Origin: Amycolatopsis echigonensis
GTDB taxonomy: Bacteria > Actinomycetota > Actinomycetes > Mycobacteriales > Pseudonocardiaceae
Reading direction: 5' to 3'
Length of the DNA: 64,000 nt
NCBI RefSeq assembly: GCF_014174495.1
Contig: NZ_JACJHR010000022.1
Span: 56,029 to 120,028 of the forward strand
The stretch's first letter is position 1, and every line of letters starts with the position of its first letter. This document shows, in pieces, positions 45,408-55,991 of this stretch. The notes below the pieces were generated by a model. It ran no database searches and was not told where the DNA came from. It saw only the letters and a program-made list of their open reading frames with translations. A program made the translations under genes and the position numbers.

Positions 45408-45447
45408 GAACCAGTTTGCGGAGCCGTAGTTCCCCTCCGCCTGGTTC
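45408..45447 (+). promoter_or_regulatory. structured leader before ilvD
   Basis: GAACCAG..CGGAG and CTCCG..CTGGTTC form a nested hairpin of about 12 bp, 24 bases before the ilvD GTG. It has no T run. It may shape translation of ilvD or terminate the PH-gene transcript. A TAGAAT at 45397-45402 is a possible -10 for ilvD. Confidence 0.45.
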
Positions 45448-45471
45448 AGCCTTCTGACCTGGGAGAATGCC

Positions 45472-47316
45472 GTGCCGCACCTCCGTTCCCGGACCACCAC
45501 CCACGGTCGCAACGCGGCGGGCGCACGCTCGCTCTGGCGTGCGACCGGAATGACCGACAGCGATTTCGGCAAGCCGATCGTCGCGATCGCCAACTCCTAC
45601 ACCCAGTTCGTGCCCGGCCACGTGCACCTCAAGGACCTCGGCGAGATCGTCGCCGAGGCGGTCGCCGAAGCGGGCGGCATCGCGCGCGAGTTCCACACGA
45701 TCGCGGTCGACGACGGCATCGCGATGGGTCACTCGGGCATGCTCTACTCGCTGCCCTCGCGCGAGATCATCGCCGACTCGGTGGAGTACATGGTCAACGC
45801 GCACCAGGCCGACGCGCTGGTGTGCATCTCGAACTGCGACAAGATCACGCCGGGCATGCTCAACGCCGCGATGCGGCTCAACATCCCGACTGTGTTCGTC
45901 TCCGGCGGTCCGATGGAAGCCGGCAAGGCGGTGGTCGTCGAAGGCGTCGCGCACGCCCCGACCGACCTGATCACCACCATCGCGGCGTCCGCGAACTCGG
46001 CGATCGACGAGGCCGGTCTGGCCGAGGTCGAGCGCTCCGCCTGTCCGACCTGCGGTTCGTGCTCCGGCATGTTCACCGCGAACTCGATGAACTGCCTCAC
46101 CGAAGCGCTGGGATTGTCGTTGCCGGGCAACGGTTCCACGCTCGCGACACACGCGGCTCGGCGCGAGTTGTTCTCCAACGCCGGACGCACGGTGGTCGAA
46201 CTGTGCAAGCGCTGGTACGGCGAGGACGACGAGTCGGCGTTGCCGCGGTCGATCGCCACGAAGGCGGCGTTCGAGAACGCGATGGCGCTCGACATGGCCA
46301 TGGGCGGCTCGACGAACACCGTGCTGCACATTCTCGCCGCCGCGCAGGAGGGCGAGGTCGACTTCACGATCAGCGACATCGACGCCATCGGGCGGCGCGT
46401 GCCGTGCCTGTCGAAGGTCGCGCCGAACTCCGATTACCACATGGAAGACGTCCACCGGGCCGGCGGAATCCCCGCCATCCTGGGCGAGCTGTACCGCGGC
46501 GGTCTGCTGAACACCGACGTGCACGCGGTCCACGCACCGGACCTCGCCACGTGGCTGAACGAGTGGGACATCCGCGCCGAGTCCCCGTCGGAGAAGGCGC
46601 TGGAGCTGTTCCACGCCGCACCGGGCGGGGTGCGGACCACGCAGGCGTTCTCGACGGACAACCGCTGGTCGTCCCTGGACACTGACGCTGCCGGCGGTTG
46701 TATCCGCGACATCGAGCACGCCTACACGAAGGACGGCGGCCTCGCGATCCTGCGCGGCAACCTGGCCGAGAACGGCGCTGTGATCAAGGCCGCGGGCATC
46801 GACGAAGACCTGTGGCACTTCCAGGGCCCGGCGCGGGTGCTGGAGAGCCAGGAGGAAGCCGTTTCGGCGATCCTCAAGAAGGAGATCCAGCCGGGCGAGG
46901 TGCTGGTCATCCGCTACGAGGGCCCGGCTGGCGGCCCCGGCATGCAGGAAATGCTGCACCCGACAGCGTTCCTCAAGGGTTCCGGCCTCGGCAAGAAGTG
47001 CGCGCTGATCACCGACGGCCGTTTCTCCGGCGGCTCCTCGGGTATTTCGGTCGGCCACATCTCGCCGGAAGCCGCCGCGGGCGGTCTGATCGGCCTGGTG
47101 GAGAACGGCGACCAGATTGTCCTGGACGTCCACGAACGGCGGCTCGAGTTGCTGGTCGAACCGGAGGTTCTGGCGGAACGGCGGGCGAAGATGGAAGCTT
47201 CGGAGCGTCCGTGGCAGCCGAAGGACCGGGAGCGCCCGATCACCTCGGCGCTGCGGGCCTATGCCCGGATGGCCACGTCGGCCGATACCGGCGCTGTTCG
47301 GGACCCGAACCGCTGA
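45472..47316 (+). CDS. ilvD: dihydroxy-acid dehydratase
   Basis: 614 residues. Fe-S and metal ligands are in [12 protein letters not shown] and [18 protein letters not shown], and the C-terminal half has [20 protein letters not shown]. It forms the 2-oxo acid precursors of valine, leucine and isoleucine. GTG start after GGGAGAA. Placing ilvD next to ilvBNC (but divergent) differs from mycobacteria, where it lies elsewhere. Confidence 0.97.
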   Translation: MPHLRSRTTTHGRNAAGARSLWRATGMTDSDFGKPIVAIANSYTQFVPGHVHLKDLGEIVAEAVAEAGGIAREFHTIAVDDGIAMGHSGMLYSLPSREIIADSVEYMVNAHQADALVCISNCDKITPGMLNAAMRLNIPTVFVSGGPMEAGKAVVVEGVAHAPTDLITTIAASANSAIDEAGLAEVERSACPTCGSCSGMFTANSMNCLTEALGLSLPGNGSTLATHAARRELFSNAGRTVVELCKRWYGEDDESALPRSIATKAAFENAMALDMAMGGSTNTVLHILAAAQEGEVDFTISDIDAIGRRVPCLSKVAPNSDYHMEDVHRAGGIPAILGELYRGGLLNTDVHAVHAPDLATWLNEWDIRAESPSEKALELFHAAPGGVRTTQAFSTDNRWSSLDTDAAGGCIRDIEHAYTKDGGLAILRGNLAENGAVIKAAGIDEDLWHFQGPARVLESQEEAVSAILKKEIQPGEVLVIRYEGPAGGPGMQEMLHPTAFLKGSGLGKKCALITDGRFSGGSSGISVGHISPEAAAGGLIGLVENGDQIVLDVHERRLELLVEPEVLAERRAKMEASERPWQPKDRERPITSALRAYARMATSADTGAVRDPNR

Positions 47317-47340
47317 TTCTGCTGTTTGCTTCTGCTGGAA

Positions 47341-47371
47341 GGGGCCCGCGCGTGGTGCGCGGGCCCCTTTT
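47341..47371 (+). terminator. ilvD terminator
   Basis: 11-bp arms GGGGCCCGCGC / GCGCGGGCCCC with a 5-nt loop, followed by TTTT. Confidence 0.9.
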
Positions 47372-47439
47372 CCGTGTCTCGGCTAGGCGACTGCCACTGC
47401 GGGAATCTCGGCCGCTGCCGCCGGATCCCGGTCGACGCG

Positions 47440-47865
47440 ATTTGCCGCTCAACGGCCAACGGTCACCGCGGCCGACCCGCGGCCCGCTCCCCCGGCCCAC
47501 AACATTCGCCACTCAGCGGCGAACGCTCTCTCGGCCCCAGCCCCGGATCGACCCGAATCGCCGCTCAACGGCGAACAGCCACCCCGGCTCAGCCCGCAAC
47601 TCCGGTCGACGCCATTCGCCACTAAACGGCCAATGGGTCCCCCGCCCTCGCCACGACTCCACCTCCAGCCCGCGACGCCTTCGTCCACAGTCGCCATTCA
47701 CGGGCCGATCCCACCAGCATCGAGCCCCAGGATTCTCGCCCTGACCTGGTATTCGCCACTAAACGGCAACACCCCAACGGCCTGGTCACCAACCGGAGCA
47801 CTCCCCACCACGCCGCCGTTGCCTCCAGCCGACCACACCGGGCCAGCGGCAGACTCCGCGCCGGG
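47440..47865. repeat. palindromic repeat array D (about 6 copies)
   Basis: A convergent gap between ilvD and the DoxX gene. Copies are at 47441 (TTTGCCGCTCAACGGCCAAC), 47505, 47558, 47614 and 47752, with a degenerate one near 47692. All have the same orientation and mixed frames. No gene seen. Confidence 0.88.
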
Positions 47866-48441
47866 TCAGCGAGTCAGAACGATGACCACCACAGACGCAG
47901 CTGCGGCCAGCAGCAACGAGATGAAACCAAGGGGCAACGGCCGCTTCCGCCACGGCGTGTTCCGCTCCAGCGAGATGGTGCCCGCGCCGGTGAAGATCAG
48001 CGTCAGCGCGCACACGCTCAGCAGCAGCTCGTACTCCCAGCCCTGGCCCGTGCCTTCGAAGAAGCCGCCGTGGAACTTCGCGTAGACGATGTTCGCGGCC
48101 ACGCCCAGCAGCCCCGCCGCGGCGAGCGGCGTGAACAGGCCGACGATCAGCAGCGCGCTGCCCGCGACCTCGGTGACGCCGGTGATCCAGGACAGCAGCG
48201 TCGTCTGTTTGTGGTACCCGAACATCTCGAGCACGTGCGCGAACCCGCCGACGCCCGGTCCGCCGAAAGCGCCGAACAAATGCTGCAGGCCGTGCGCACC
48301 CATGATCACGCCGAGCCCCAGGCGCAAGACGAGCAGGCCGAAGCCGAGACCGCCCTGCCGGGGTTCGTCGTAGTCGTTGCCGGCAGAGTCCTCGACACCG
48401 GACAGCACGCTGGTCTGGTAGTCGTCCCCTTGAGTGGTCAC
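47866..48441 (-). CDS. DoxX family membrane protein
   Basis: 191 residues with a hydrophilic 30-residue N-terminus and four hydrophobic segments (GLLVLRLGLGVIMGAHGLQHLFGAFGG, VTEVAGSALLIVGLFTPLAAAGLLG, ELLLSVCALTLIFTGAGTISL, LLLAAAASVVVIVLT). The HGLQHLFG motif is typical of DoxX/DoxD. The mycobacterial homologue at the same locus (Rv3005c) is reported to act with SodA and SseA in a membrane oxidoreductase complex. GTG start. Confidence 0.9.
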   Translation of the reverse strand: MTTQGDDYQTSVLSGVEDSAGNDYDEPRQGGLGFGLLVLRLGLGVIMGAHGLQHLFGAFGGPGVGGFAHVLEMFGYHKQTTLLSWITGVTEVAGSALLIVGLFTPLAAAGLLGVAANIVYAKFHGGFFEGTGQGWEYELLLSVCALTLIFTGAGTISLERNTPWRKRPLPLGFISLLLAAAASVVVIVLTR

Positions 48442-48546
48442 GCGGCGAAGATTAGGGGATTCGGCCGTGCCCCGCGAGCGAGCACGCCGAGGTCAGGGGC
48501 TCTTTCAGGGTTCACCCTGAGTGCCGGTCCGACATCCGGGAAATGA

Positions 48547-49455
48547 TCAGTATTCGCCGCGCACGAGATTGCCAGGCAGTTCTCCGCCAGCGTACCGGGC
48601 GATTTCCGCCGCAGCCACCAAATAAGCGCGCCGCCGGACGCCCCGCACCGCTCCGGCCACATGCGGCGTCAACACGAAACCGGGCGCTGTCCACAGCGGA
48701 TGGTCCGCCGGCAAGGGTTCGGGATCGGTCACGTCGAGCGCCGCGCGAAGCCGTCCCGCCGCGAGCTCCGCCGCCAGCGCGTCGGTAACCACGACTGGCC
48801 CTTGAGCAGCATTGACCAGCACCGCGTCATCACGCATGGCCGCAAGAAAATCGGCGTCGACCATGCCTCGCGTCCGCGAGGTGAGGGGGACCATCATGAC
48901 CACCACATCGTGGTCCGCCAGCAGTTCCGGCAACTCATCGACACCGTGCACGCCCTCACGCGCCGACATTCCGACCATCGTGCAGCGAACGTCGAACGGC
49001 TCCAACCGTCGCCGCAACTGCCGCCCGACATCCCCAGCCCCGACGATCAGCACGCGCTTCCCCTGCAACGTGTCGGACGGCAACTGCTCCCAGCGTCCAG
49101 CCCGTTGCGCCGCCGCGTAGACGTCCAGATTCCGGTACATCGACAGCAGGACGCCGACGACCCACTCCGCCATGCTGCCGCCGTGCGCGCCGCGGCAGGT
49201 GGACAACAGAACGCCCTCCGGGACGCGGCCGACCCAGTCCTCAGCTCCGGCGGTCAGCAACTGCACCAGCTTGAGGTTCGGCAGGTCGCTCCAGATGTCG
49301 TCGCCCGCCGAATCCATGGGCGGGACGAGCACCTCTGCTTTCGCAGCCTCCGGCGGCAACGGGCGGCCCCATTCGTAGCGCACCGCGTGGACGAGAGGGA
49401 TTTCGGACAGCACGGCGACGCCCTCGTCGTCCGGGACCAGCACGGTGACTGTCAT
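48547..49455 (-). CDS. D-isomer-specific 2-hydroxyacid dehydrogenase
   Basis: 302 residues. The NAD-binding fold is RVLIVGAGDVGRQLRRRLEPFDV; the catalytic region has NAAQGPVVVTDAL (replacing the usual NxxRG arginine position), LDVTDPEPLP with Glu, and LTPHVAG with His. The missing Arg in the NAARG-type motif is notable and may mark altered chemistry. ATG at 49455; an upstream GTG adds six residues. Divergent from the LppZ-like gene with only 58 bases between starts. The substrate is unknown. Confidence 0.88.
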   Translation of the reverse strand: MTVTVLVPDDEGVAVLSEIPLVHAVRYEWGRPLPPEAAKAEVLVPPMDSAGDDIWSDLPNLKLVQLLTAGAEDWVGRVPEGVLLSTCRGAHGGSMAEWVVGVLLSMYRNLDVYAAAQRAGRWEQLPSDTLQGKRVLIVGAGDVGRQLRRRLEPFDVRCTMVGMSAREGVHGVDELPELLADHDVVVMMVPLTSRTRGMVDADFLAAMRDDAVLVNAAQGPVVVTDALAAELAAGRLRAALDVTDPEPLPADHPLWTAPGFVLTPHVAGAVRGVRRRAYLVAAAEIARYAGGELPGNLVRGEY

Positions 49456-49513
49456 GATCACCACCGTAACCACTTACCAGTGGCTCACGCCGCGCCGCCT
49501 ACGCTGGGACATC

Positions 49514-50722
49514 ATGCGTACCCGGTACCGGTGGTCGGCGCCGCTGGCCCTCCTCGCCTGCGGCGGCCTCGTGCTTTCCGGCTGCGCGCGGTTCGACGAC
49601 ACCGCCGCCGGCCAGACGTTCACCCCCGCGCCGGTGCCGAGCCCGGAATCTCCGCCACAGGTCCAGGAACACGGCGACAGCCCTGGCGGCGGTCCCCCGA
49701 CCGGCCCCGCACAAGCTCCGCCCTCGCCAGTTCCGCCTCCGCAAGGCTGCAAGGACTTCGACAAGGCCGTCATCGCCACCTGCCTCGACACCGTCGCCGC
49801 CGTCGCCGGACTTCCCGGCGAGGGATCCGCGCCAGCCGCTCTCGCCGGTGAGCGGAAAACCGGGCGGGTCATGCTGGCCAGCTCCGGGCATGACGCGACG
49901 TCGTTCGCGCAACTGGACGTCCAAGCCGACGGCGACGGAGGCCTCACCAGCCTGGCGCTGTCGCCCAGCTACGTCGAGGATCAGCTGGTCTTCGCCTACG
50001 TGACCACGGCGTCGGACAACCGCGTCGTGCGATTCGCCAAGGGCCAGGCCCCGAAGCCTGTGCTGACCGGAATCCCGAAAGGCCCCACGGGCAACCGCGG
50101 CGCGCTGGCCAGCGACGGAAGCGGCGCACTGCTCGTCGCGACGGGCGACGCCGGCAACCCCGCCGCAGCCGCGGACCCGAATTCCCTGGCAGGCAAGGTT
50201 CTCCGCATCGATGTCTCCGGCAAACCGGCGAGTGGGAATCCCACGTCCGGGTCCGCCGTCTACGCCTCGGGCCTGCACTCCCCCGGCGGCATCTGCCGTT
50301 CGTCCGACGGGAAGCGCGCGTGGGTGACTGATCACCCGGCCAACGGCCCGGACGCCGTGTACCGCCTCCAGTCCGGACAGCCGCTCAACACCCCCGCGTG
50401 GACCTGGCAGGACAAGCCTTCCCTCGGGGGCTGCGTCGATTTCGTCGACGCGAACGGCATCCTCGGCATCGCGTCGTCGACCGGCCTGCAGAACGTGCCG
50501 GTCAACAAGGACGGAGCGGTCACCGGCAAGCCGACGGTCACCCTCGACGGCAAGAGCAAGGCCACCACGACGTACGGCCGGCTCTCCGCCATGAGCATGA
50601 TCAACCCGCAACTGGCCGTCGCGGGAACCGTCAACAAGGACGGCGGCAAACCAGTCTCCAGCGACGACCGCGTGGTCCTCATCGTGGTAAGCGACACGGG
50701 CGGCGGTCCGGGCAAGGACTGA
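49514..50722 (+). CDS. LppZ-like lipoprotein with glucose/sorbosone dehydrogenase-type propeller
   Basis: 402 residues. The signal peptide ends in the lipobox VLSGC-AR near residue 24, followed by a Pro-rich linker (VPSPESPPQVQ). The beta-propeller of the soluble PQQ sugar dehydrogenase superfamily shows LTSLALSPSYVEDQLVFAYVTT, GALLVATGDAGNP, LAGKVLRIDVSG and VYASGLHSPGGICRS. Whether PQQ is bound cannot be judged. The mycobacterial homologue at this locus is LppZ. The ATG at 49514 was chosen to give a normal signal peptide. Confidence 0.87.
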   Translation: MRTRYRWSAPLALLACGGLVLSGCARFDDTAAGQTFTPAPVPSPESPPQVQEHGDSPGGGPPTGPAQAPPSPVPPPQGCKDFDKAVIATCLDTVAAVAGLPGEGSAPAALAGERKTGRVMLASSGHDATSFAQLDVQADGDGGLTSLALSPSYVEDQLVFAYVTTASDNRVVRFAKGQAPKPVLTGIPKGPTGNRGALASDGSGALLVATGDAGNPAAAADPNSLAGKVLRIDVSGKPASGNPTSGSAVYASGLHSPGGICRSSDGKRAWVTDHPANGPDAVYRLQSGQPLNTPAWTWQDKPSLGGCVDFVDANGILGIASSTGLQNVPVNKDGAVTGKPTVTLDGKSKATTTYGRLSAMSMINPQLAVAGTVNKDGGKPVSSDDRVVLIVVSDTGGGPGKD

Positions 50723-50779
50723 CACCCGGTGTGCGCTGACTGAGCCCTTTCGGGGGCCCGAAAGGCCAGTTGACCTGCG

Positions 50780-51041
50780 GTTAGCCAGTTAGTGGCGACA
50801 GCTGATCCGTCATCGCGGCCGGTGACATTCAGCATCGCTCAACCTGGCCGTCCGGGGTTTCCCTGCCAGCAAAGTTCGCCACGAAACGGCGACACTCACC
50901 GACCCATCAACGGGAACCGCCCAACCGATGCCGCTGCGCCGTCACCGCCCGCACCACGACGAGGCCATCTCCCCTCGCCATCGAACGGCGAATCCGCCAG
51001 CAGCTCAGCCAGGAACCCGGCGTCGCCGTTCAGCGGCGACG
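50780..51041. repeat. palindromic repeat array E (4 copies)
   Basis: A convergent gap after the LppZ-like gene. Copies are at about 50782 (reverse-type, AGTTAGTGGCGAC), 50875, 50978 and 51023. The last overlaps the 3' end of the membrane protein gene and contains its TGA. Confidence 0.82.
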
Positions 51042-51548
51042 ACGCGAAGCCCGGCTCTCCGCCCGAGCCGCCCGGATGTCCACGATCGCCACCACGACCG
51101 ATCCGACCGCGAACGCCATCCCCAGATACCGCCCGACCCCAGCCGAGATCGACACGCCCGCAGCGTCGAGGAAGGCACGCTGGTCACTGTCGAACACCCA
51201 GTCCAGCGTCGTCCAGCCGATCACCATCAGCAAAACCGTCGTCAGGCCACCCACCAGCCACAGCTGCGGCAGCCCGTTCACCCGTGCCTTGGTGACCTGC
51301 CCGAACAACACCACCGCAAGCCCCACCACGGCCAGCAGCAGCGGCGGACCCCAGGAAAAGAGGTCCGAATTCCACGCGGTACGCACGACGTCGCTATGCG
51401 GCAACGTCCGGAACGCGTCGCGGACGTCGGACGTCGCGGTATCCGCTGACAGCACTGTCCAGGGCAGGGCCGTCGACCCGACCGCGAGCAGCCCGGCCGC
51501 CAAGCCGAGCCACTCGCGCCAGGTGACGCGTCGAAGCGAGAAAGCCAC
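51030..51548 (-). CDS. four-helix membrane protein, unknown function
   Basis: 172 residues with four hydrophobic segments (WLGLAAGLLAVGSTALPWTVL, WGPPLLLAVVGLAVVLFG, LWLVGGLTTVLLMVIGWTTL, YLGMAFAVGSVVVAIVDI) and a basic C-terminus (SRASRRRR). I do not recognise a named family. The start ATG abuts the gatB stop, so it is part of the gatCAB operon. Its stop codon lies inside a copy of the dispersed palindrome. Confidence 0.8.
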   Translation of the reverse strand: MAFSLRRVTWREWLGLAAGLLAVGSTALPWTVLSADTATSDVRDAFRTLPHSDVVRTAWNSDLFSWGPPLLLAVVGLAVVLFGQVTKARVNGLPQLWLVGGLTTVLLMVIGWTTLDWVFDSDQRAFLDAAGVSISAGVGRYLGMAFAVGSVVVAIVDIRAARAESRASRRRR

Positions 51549-53054
51549 TCAGGAACCGACGCGCTCGATGATCAACTCGCGCACCCGCTTGGCGTCGGCC
51601 TGGCCCTTGGTCGCCTTCATGACCGCGCCGACGATCGCGCCTGCCGCGGCGACCTTGCCGCCGCGGATCTTGTCGGCGATGTCCGGCTGGGCGGCCAGGG
51701 CTTCGTCGACAGCGGTGAGCAGCGCCGAATCGTCGGAGACGACCTTCAGACCGCGCTTCTCGACGACCTCGCGCGGCGAACCCTCGCCGGCGAGGACACC
51801 CTGTACGACCTCCTTGGCGAGCTTGTTCGTCAGCTCCCCGGAGGACACGAGCCCGATCACCTCGGCGACCTGCACCGGCGTGATCGCCAGTTCGGCCAGC
51901 TCGACCTCGCGCGCGTTCGCTTCCTGCGCGAGCGTGTTGACCCACCAGCCGCGTGCTTCGTCCGGCGTCGCACCAGCCTCGACTGTCGCCGCGACGAGCT
52001 CGACGGCACCGACGTTCAGCAGGTCGCGCAGCGCTTCGTCGGAGAGCTTCCACTCTTCCTGGATCCGCTTGCGCCGCTCCCACGGCATCTCCGGCAGCGT
52101 CGCGCGCAGTTCCTCGACCCACTCGCGCGACGGCGCGATCGGCACGAGGTCGGGCTCCGGGAAGTACCGGTAATCCTCCGCGGTTTCCTTGGCACGGCCG
52201 GACGACGTGGTGCCGTCAGCCTCCTGGAAGTGCCGCGTTTCCTGGCGGATCGACCCGCCTTCGGCGAGAATCGCCGCCTGACGCGTCATCTCGTACCGCA
52301 CCGCGCGCTCGACACTGCGCAGCGAGTTGACGTTTTTCGTCTCAGTGCGCGTGCCGAATTCCGTCGCGTCCTTGGCCATCAACGACACGTTCGCGTCGCA
52401 GCGCAGAGAACCCTGGTCCATGCGAACGTCGGACACGTCAAGCGCGCGCAGCAGGTCGCGCAGCGCGGTGACGTACGCGCGGGCCACCTCGGGTGCGCGT
52501 TCGCCGGTGCCAGTGATCGGCTTGGTGACGATCTCGATCAGCGGCACGCCGGCGCGGTTGTAGTCGAGCAGCGAGTGCTCGGCACCGTGGATCCGGCCGG
52601 TCGCGCCGCCGATGTGCAACGACTTGCCGGTGTCCTCTTCCATGTGCGCGCGCTCGATCTCGACGCGCACGACCTCGCCGTCGTCCAGCGTCACGTCGAG
52701 GTAGCCGTCGAACGCGATCGGCTCGTCGTACTGCGACGTCTGGAAGTTCTTCGGCATGTCCGGGTAGAAGTAGTTCTTCCGGGCGAACCGGCACCACTCC
52801 GCGATCTGGCAGTTGAGCGCGAGACCGATCCGGATCGCGCCCTCGACCGCCTTGCCGTTCACGACCGGCAGCGAACCGGGCAGGCCGAGGCAGGTCGGGC
52901 ACGTCTTGGTGTTCGGCTCGCCGCCGAACTCGTTGGCGCAGCCGCAGAACATCTTCGTGTTCGTGCTGAGCTCCACGTGGACCTCGAGCCCGAGCACGGG
53001 GTCGAACCGCTCGATGACCTCGGCGTAGTCCATCAACTCGGCCACGGCAGTCAC
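51549..53054 (-). CDS. gatB: aspartyl/glutamyl-tRNA amidotransferase subunit B
   Basis: 501 residues. The cradle domain is [24 protein letters not shown] with a CxC..CPTC zinc-type cluster, then [22 protein letters not shown] and [10 protein letters not shown]. The C-terminal YqeY-like helical tail binds tRNA. It transamidates Glu-tRNA-Gln and Asp-tRNA-Asn. The GTG start overlaps gatA by 4 bases. Confidence 0.96.
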   Translation of the reverse strand: MTAVAELMDYAEVIERFDPVLGLEVHVELSTNTKMFCGCANEFGGEPNTKTCPTCLGLPGSLPVVNGKAVEGAIRIGLALNCQIAEWCRFARKNYFYPDMPKNFQTSQYDEPIAFDGYLDVTLDDGEVVRVEIERAHMEEDTGKSLHIGGATGRIHGAEHSLLDYNRAGVPLIEIVTKPITGTGERAPEVARAYVTALRDLLRALDVSDVRMDQGSLRCDANVSLMAKDATEFGTRTETKNVNSLRSVERAVRYEMTRQAAILAEGGSIRQETRHFQEADGTTSSGRAKETAEDYRYFPEPDLVPIAPSREWVEELRATLPEMPWERRKRIQEEWKLSDEALRDLLNVGAVELVAATVEAGATPDEARGWWVNTLAQEANAREVELAELAITPVQVAEVIGLVSSGELTNKLAKEVVQGVLAGEGSPREVVEKRGLKVVSDDSALLTAVDEALAAQPDIADKIRGGKVAAAGAIVGAVMKATKGQADAKRVRELIIERVGS

Positions 53055-54568
53055 TTCGTTCCTCCCAGCTCCGGAACCTGGTGCACGAGCGAGCCGCCGG
53101 CAGCGGCGTCGCGCGCGGCCTCGTACGCGGCGCCGACGCGGTACAGCCGGTCGTCGGCGAGCGCCGGGGCCATGATCTGCAGGCCGACCGGCAGCCCGTC
53201 CTCGTCGGACAATCCGCTCGGGACGCTCATGGCGGCGTTGCCCGCGAGGTTCGACGGGATGGTGCACAGGTCGGCGAGGTACATCGCCATCGGGTCGTCC
53301 ACGCGCTCGCCGAGCTTGAACGCCGTCGTCGGCGTCGTCGGCGACACGAGTACGTCGACCTTCTCGAAGGCCTGCGTGAAGTCACGCGTGATGAGCGTGC
53401 GCACCTTCTGCGCGGAGCCGTAGTACGCGTCGTAGTAGCCCGACGAAAGCGCGTACGTGCCGAGCATGATGCGACGCTTCACTTCAGCGCCGAAGCCCTT
53501 CTCGCGGGTCAGCGACATGACTTCTTCGGCACTGTGCTCGCCGTCGTCCGAGACGCGCAGGCCGTATCGCATCGCGTCGAAGCGCGCGAGGTTCGACGAC
53601 GCTTCGCTCGGCGCGATCAGGTAGTACGCAGGCAGCGCGTACGTGAAGTGCGGGCACGACACCTCGACCACTTCGGCGCCGAGAGCGCGAAGCTGCTCGA
53701 CGGCGGCCTCGAACGACCGCAGCACGCCTGACTGGTAACCGTCGCCGCCGAACTCCTTCACGACGCCGACGCGTACGCCGGACAGGTCACCCTTCGCGCC
53801 TTCGCGCGCCGCAGCGACAACCGGCGGCACCGGTGCGTCGATGGACGTCGAGTCCATCGGGTCGTGGCCAGCGATCACTTCGTGCAGCAGTGCGGCGTCA
53901 AGCACCGTACGCGCGCACGGCCCGGCCTGGTCGAGCGACGACGAGAACGCCACGAGCCCGTACCGCGACACTCCGCCGTACGTCGGCTTCACGCCCACAG
54001 TGCCGGTGACAGCGCCGGGCTGACGGATCGAGCCGCCGGTGTCCGTACCGATCGCGAGAGCCGCCTCGAACGCCGAAATCGCCGCGGACGAGCCACCGCC
54101 CGAACCGCCCGGGATGCGCGCGTGGTCCCACGGGTTGTGCGTCGGCCCGTACGCCGAGTTCTCCGTGGAGGAGCCCATCGCGAACTCGTCCATGTTCGTC
54201 TTGCCGAGGATCACGACGCCGGCTTCGCGCAGCTTGCGCGTGACAGTCGCATCGTACGGCGGCAGCCACCCCTCGAGGGTGCGCGACCCGCAGGTCGTCG
54301 GCACGCCCTTCGTGGTCAGCACGTCCTTCAGCGCCAGCGGGACGCCCGCCAGCGGCGACGCCGGCTGCTCTCCCGCGGCCAGCTGCTCGTCGACCGCCTT
54401 GGCCGCGCCGAGCGCGCCTTCCGTGTCGACGTGCAGGAACGCGTGCACGTGGTCGTCCACCGCGGCGATGCGGTCCAGGTGCGCCTGCGCGACCTCGACC
54501 GCGGACACCTCGCGCGCGTGGATTTTCGCCGCCAGCTCGGCGGCAGTCAGCTTGACGAGTTCGCTCAC
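53051..54568 (-). CDS. gatA: aspartyl/glutamyl-tRNA amidotransferase subunit A
   Basis: 505 residues of the amidase signature family. The Ser-cisSer-Lys triad lies in [22 protein letters not shown] and [12 protein letters not shown]. It releases ammonia from glutamine for GatB. Its ATG overlaps gatC by 4 bases and its stop overlaps gatB. Confidence 0.97.
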   Translation of the reverse strand: MSELVKLTAAELAAKIHAREVSAVEVAQAHLDRIAAVDDHVHAFLHVDTEGALGAAKAVDEQLAAGEQPASPLAGVPLALKDVLTTKGVPTTCGSRTLEGWLPPYDATVTRKLREAGVVILGKTNMDEFAMGSSTENSAYGPTHNPWDHARIPGGSGGGSSAAISAFEAALAIGTDTGGSIRQPGAVTGTVGVKPTYGGVSRYGLVAFSSSLDQAGPCARTVLDAALLHEVIAGHDPMDSTSIDAPVPPVVAAAREGAKGDLSGVRVGVVKEFGGDGYQSGVLRSFEAAVEQLRALGAEVVEVSCPHFTYALPAYYLIAPSEASSNLARFDAMRYGLRVSDDGEHSAEEVMSLTREKGFGAEVKRRIMLGTYALSSGYYDAYYGSAQKVRTLITRDFTQAFEKVDVLVSPTTPTTAFKLGERVDDPMAMYLADLCTIPSNLAGNAAMSVPSGLSDEDGLPVGLQIMAPALADDRLYRVGAAYEAARDAAAGGSLVHQVPELGGTK

Positions 54569-54864
54569 TGTTCTTCTCCCAGGATCCGCGGCACCCGGAA
54601 CCGGCCGTCCTCGGCGGCCGGCGCCGCGGCCAGCGCGTCCTGCTGTTCGAGGCTGGGCCGGACGGTGTCCTCGCGGAAGACGTTCGTCAGCGGCACGGCG
54701 TGCGAGGTCGGCGGGACGTCTTCCGCGGCGACTTCGCTGACCTTCGCCACCGAGTCCAGGATCTGGTCGAGCTGGCCGGCGAAAACGTCCAGCTCGTCGT
54801 CGGTCACGGCCAGCCTGGCCAGCCTGGCGAGGTGCGCGACCTCGTCTCGGGAAATGTTGGGCAC
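54565..54864 (-). CDS. gatC: aspartyl/glutamyl-tRNA amidotransferase subunit C
   Basis: 99 residues, usual length. It starts [24 protein letters not shown] and ends with [11 protein letters not shown], the typical GatC C-terminus that wraps around GatA. GTG start behind GGGAG. First gene of gatCAB plus the membrane protein. Confidence 0.95.
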   Translation of the reverse strand: MPNISRDEVAHLARLARLAVTDDELDVFAGQLDQILDSVAKVSEVAAEDVPPTSHAVPLTNVFREDTVRPSLEQQDALAAAPAAEDGRFRVPRILGEEQ

Positions 54865-55082
54865 GCGGGTGACTCCCGGGGTGTGCTGTGCGGGTGCTCT
54901 CGGAAGCTGCAAGTCTATGGTGACGGCGTCGGACGGTTCGACCGGGTTATCGGGCCGCGGGCGCCGGGCAGGGCGTCCCGCTTGCCGGACAGCGGGCCCC
55001 CGCGGGTACCCGGTCTGTCACAATCGGCGCCCGGCAAGCGCGTCCCACGACAGGGCTGGGACGCCTGAGGCGAGAGGGGCGC

Positions 55083-55739
55083 GTGGTGTCGTTCCTGATC
55101 CGGGTCCAGCTACCGGACTCCCCCGGCACGCTCGGCGCGGTCGCGACCGCGCTCGGCACGGTCGGGGCTGACATCCTGAGCGTGGACGTGGTGGAACGCG
55201 GCGGCGGGCTCGCGATCGACGACCTGGTGGTCGAACTCCCGTCGGGCCGGCTCCCGGACGCGCTGATCACCGCGGCCGAGAGCGTGGAAGGCGTCGAGGT
55301 CGACGCGGTGCGGCCGTACGCGGGCATCCTCGACACCCATCGCGAGCTCGAACTGGTCGAGGAGATCGCCGCGCAGCCGAAAGCCGGACTGGACTTGCTG
55401 GCCGAAGGTGTGCCGAAGATCATCCGCGCCGGGTGGGCGGTGATCGTCGAATATTCGGAATCGGGATCCCGGCGCTTGGCTTCGTCGAGTGCGGCGCCGG
55501 AGAACCCGTTCACGGACTTGCCCTGGCTGCCGCTGGAGCGCGCGACGGTCTTGGACGGCGAGGATTCGTGGGTCCCGGACACGTGGAAGGAACTCGGTAC
55601 CGAGCTGGCCGCGACTCCGCTGGGCAAGCCGGGAAAGGCGATGCTGGTCGCGCGGCCGGGCGGGCCCAACTTCCGTGCCGCGGAGGTCGCCCGGCTGGCG
55701 CATTTCGCCGGGATTGTCGCGGTGGTTCTGGACGGGTGA
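55083..55739 (+). CDS. ACT-domain protein
   Basis: 218 residues. The N-terminal ACT domain is FLIRVQLPDSPGTLGAVATALGTVGADILSVDVVERGG, a second region follows from about 95, and the C-terminal part has the FRAAEVARLAHFAGI segment. Homologues adjoin gatC in mycobacteria; the ligand is unknown, presumably an amino acid. A second GTG one codon downstream is equally possible. Confidence 0.85.
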   Translation: MVSFLIRVQLPDSPGTLGAVATALGTVGADILSVDVVERGGGLAIDDLVVELPSGRLPDALITAAESVEGVEVDAVRPYAGILDTHRELELVEEIAAQPKAGLDLLAEGVPKIIRAGWAVIVEYSESGSRRLASSSAAPENPFTDLPWLPLERATVLDGEDSWVPDTWKELGTELAATPLGKPGKAMLVARPGGPNFRAAEVARLAHFAGIVAVVLDG

Positions 55740-55991
55740 CCCCAGGTTTGGGTCAGCTGTCCTGACAGTTAGAGGGCGGCCGAGCTGAGCATCGGGCCGA
55801 CCTCTCGGTTGCCGGTAATCGGCTAATCAGCCTGGCGAACGCCGTAGTCGCCAGCGGCCATGACTGGTCCACCGTTCTTTGCACCCGCCTCCAGCCGCCA
55901 CCAGCGGTCCTCAAGTGCAGACAATCTCCCTCATGCAGGTGACTTTGCCCGTCATGGCGACCGGTTGCGCCGGCATGCCAGGCGTCGGTAA
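55740..55991. other. convergent intergenic region
   Basis: 252 bases. A GTCAG-CTGTC-CTGAC hairpin follows the ACT gene at about 55751-55765. One very degenerate match to the palindrome lies near 55848. No gene. Confidence 0.5.
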
